6,963 nucleotides of DNA from Rhodocyclaceae bacterium (GTDB lineage Bacteria; Pseudomonadota; Gammaproteobacteria; Burkholderiales; Rhodocyclaceae): contig JADFDL010000088.1 of NCBI GenBank assembly GCA_018262875.1, positions 1 through 6,963 of the forward strand, given 5' to 3'. The translations under genes were made by a program, and so were the position numbers. The notes below the pieces were generated by a model. That model did not search any database. It had not been told where the DNA came from and saw only the letters and a program-made list of their open reading frames with translations. Positions 6,150 to 6,963 of the stretch are shown here, piece by piece. The stretch's first letter is position 1. Every line of letters starts with the position of its first letter.

Positions 6150-6963
6150 TGCGCTTCCAGCACTTGCCCCACGGCATTCCAGCCGAACACGCGGATCCCC
6201 TTGCGCTCATGGGTTTCCGTCCCGCCATAGACAAGCGCTGGAGCAACGGCCCGGTCGCCGGCGAAGCCCATCCAGCGTTCCAGCCCGGCAAAAAACTCCC
6301 GATTGAGGGTCTGGCCGGACTTGATTTCTACCGGCATCAGCTTTGTTCCGACATCGGCAATGACATCCACCTCGTTGCCATTGCTGTCACGCCAGAAATG
6401 GAATGTCACCCGCTCCCCCATGTTGAAGCGGGTCTTCACCAGTTCCGCAACGACCATCGTTTCAAAGATGCTGCCGCGCAGCGGGTGCGCGGCAAGTTGA
6501 TTCGCCTCCTGGATGCCCAGCAGCCAGCACAACAGACCGGTATCGTAGAAGTAGAGCTTCGGTGACTTGATCAACCGCTTGCTGAAATTCGCATGATGCG
6601 GAGGCAGCAAAAACAGGATGTAACTGGCCTCCAAAACGGAAATCCAGGCTTTGGCCGTGTTGTGCGTGATGCCGCAGTCGGTAGCCAGCGAGGAAAGGTT
6701 CAGGATCTGCCCGCTGCGCCCGGCGCACAAGCGCACAAAACGCTGAAACCCCTCCAGATCCTGCACCTTAAGCAGTTGGCGGACATCGCGTTCCACATAG
6801 GCCGTCACATAGGCGGGAAACCAGGCGCGCGGCAACAGACGGCGGTCGTACAAAGGCGGGTAGCCGCCGGCGAACAGCATCGCGTCCAGGCCGGGCGGAT
6901 GAATACCGGCCTGATCCAGTTCGTGAATAGAAAAAGGCAGCAACTCGATAAAGGCCGTGCGGC
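6146..6963 (-). CDS. DUF4143-type AAA ATPase (archaeal-like ATPase family), N-terminus cut by window edge
   Basis: The frame is open to the right edge, so the true start and the Walker A and B motifs are outside. About 271 codons are visible. The first are RTAFIELLPFSIHEL, the GRT-LLPFS stretch that typically follows the ATPase core in this family. Next comes GGYPPLYDRR and FPAYVTAYVERDVRQLL, then a winged-helix-like region (LNLSSLATDCGITHNTAKAWISVLEASYIL, visible residues about 87-116). The C-terminal DUF4143 domain has KLYFYDTGLLCWLLGI, GSIFETMVVAEL, FWRDSNGNEVDVIAD and PVEIKSG. E167, E197/D199 and E212-x-K214 resemble a PD-(D/E)XK nuclease-type site. Apparent M-start at 6943 is only an internal TTG leucine. 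Cellular function of this family is largely unknown. The gene is visibly lower in GC than the sugar genes (about 58% over 6481-6720 against about 72% over 5401-5640, hand counts), yet its TGA overlaps the glycosyltransferase ATG. Confidence 0.9.
   Translation of the reverse strand, partial: RTAFIELLPFSIHELDQAGIHPPGLDAMLFAGGYPPLYDRRLLPRAWFPAYVTAYVERDVRQLLKVQDLEGFQRFVRLCAGRSGQILNLSSLATDCGITHNTAKAWISVLEASYILFLLPPHHANFSKRLIKSPKLYFYDTGLLCWLLGIQEANQLAAHPLRGSIFETMVVAELVKTRFNMGERVTFHFWRDSNGNEVDVIADVGTKLMPVEIKSGQTLNREFFAGLERWMGFAGDRAVAPALVYGGTETHERKGIRVFGWNAVGQVLEAQ
6154..6158 (-). promoter_or_regulatory. Weak ribosome binding site of the GT4 glycosyltransferase
   Basis: GGAAG lies only 4 bases before the ATG at 6149, inside the final codons of the ATPase gene. 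The spacing is short, so re-initiation through the ATGA overlap with the ATPase stop probably matters as well. Confidence 0.45.

Noticed and set aside
4995..6230. A 411-codon plus-strand open frame opposite the glycosyltransferase
   Set aside because: Gln/Arg/Gly-rich with no domain. The minus strand encodes an intact GT4 enzyme over the same bases.
1..6963. CRISPR arrays, tRNA or rRNA genes, insertion-sequence ends and rho-independent terminators
   Set aside because: None seen on either strand. The window is almost wholly coding, and the two gaps of 14 and 15 bases are too short to hold such elements.

Overview
The window is a gene-dense, GC-rich stretch in which all seven recognisable genes lie on the minus strand and read from high to low coordinates. 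There is essentially no intergenic DNA. The base composition, Shine-Dalgarno use and protein style suggest a proteobacterium, perhaps a betaproteobacterium of the Thauera/Azoarcus/Rhodocyclaceae kind. That lineage guess is an inference from general resemblance, not from a search.

In transcription order the layout is: the C-terminal part of a DUF4143-type AAA ATPase, cut by the right edge (6963 to 6146); a GT4 glycosyltransferase (6149 to 5007); a small PglC-like phosphoglycosyl transferase (4991 to 4377); a PglD/NeuD-like sugar acetyltransferase (4362 to 3760); a DegT/DnrJ/EryC1/StrS PLP aminotransferase with a GTG start (3763 to 2540); a large membrane-anchored WbpM/PglF/CapD-type nucleotide-sugar 4,6-dehydratase (2543 to 717); and GalE, cut by the left edge (720 to 1). 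Four of the six junctions are 4-base ATGA or GTGA stop/start overlaps. The other two are gaps of 15 and 14 bases. This is a tightly coupled operon segment. No promoter or terminator is visible, so both lie outside the window.

The six sugar genes make a coherent pathway. The dehydratase would make a UDP-4-keto-6-deoxy-HexNAc, the aminotransferase would aminate C4, and the acetyltransferase would acetylate that amine, giving UDP-2,4-diacetamido-2,4,6-trideoxyhexose (UDP-diNAc-bacillosamine or an isomer). The PglC-like enzyme would load it as a phospho-sugar onto undecaprenyl phosphate, and the GT4 enzyme would add the next sugar. GalE could supply UDP-Gal or UDP-GalNAc for that step. The set parallels the Campylobacter pgl genes (galE/gne, pglA, pglC, pglD, pglE, pglF), but no oligosaccharyltransferase, flippase or polymerase is in view. 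The product could therefore serve O-antigen, capsule, exopolysaccharide or protein glycosylation.

The ATPase is the odd member. It is lower in GC, is not a sugar gene, and yet overlaps the glycosyltransferase start by 4 bases. I do not see an undescribed system here. The main points of interest are the compact bacillosamine-type cassette, the short C-terminus of the acetyltransferase carrying the next gene's ribosome binding site, and the ATPase at the head.
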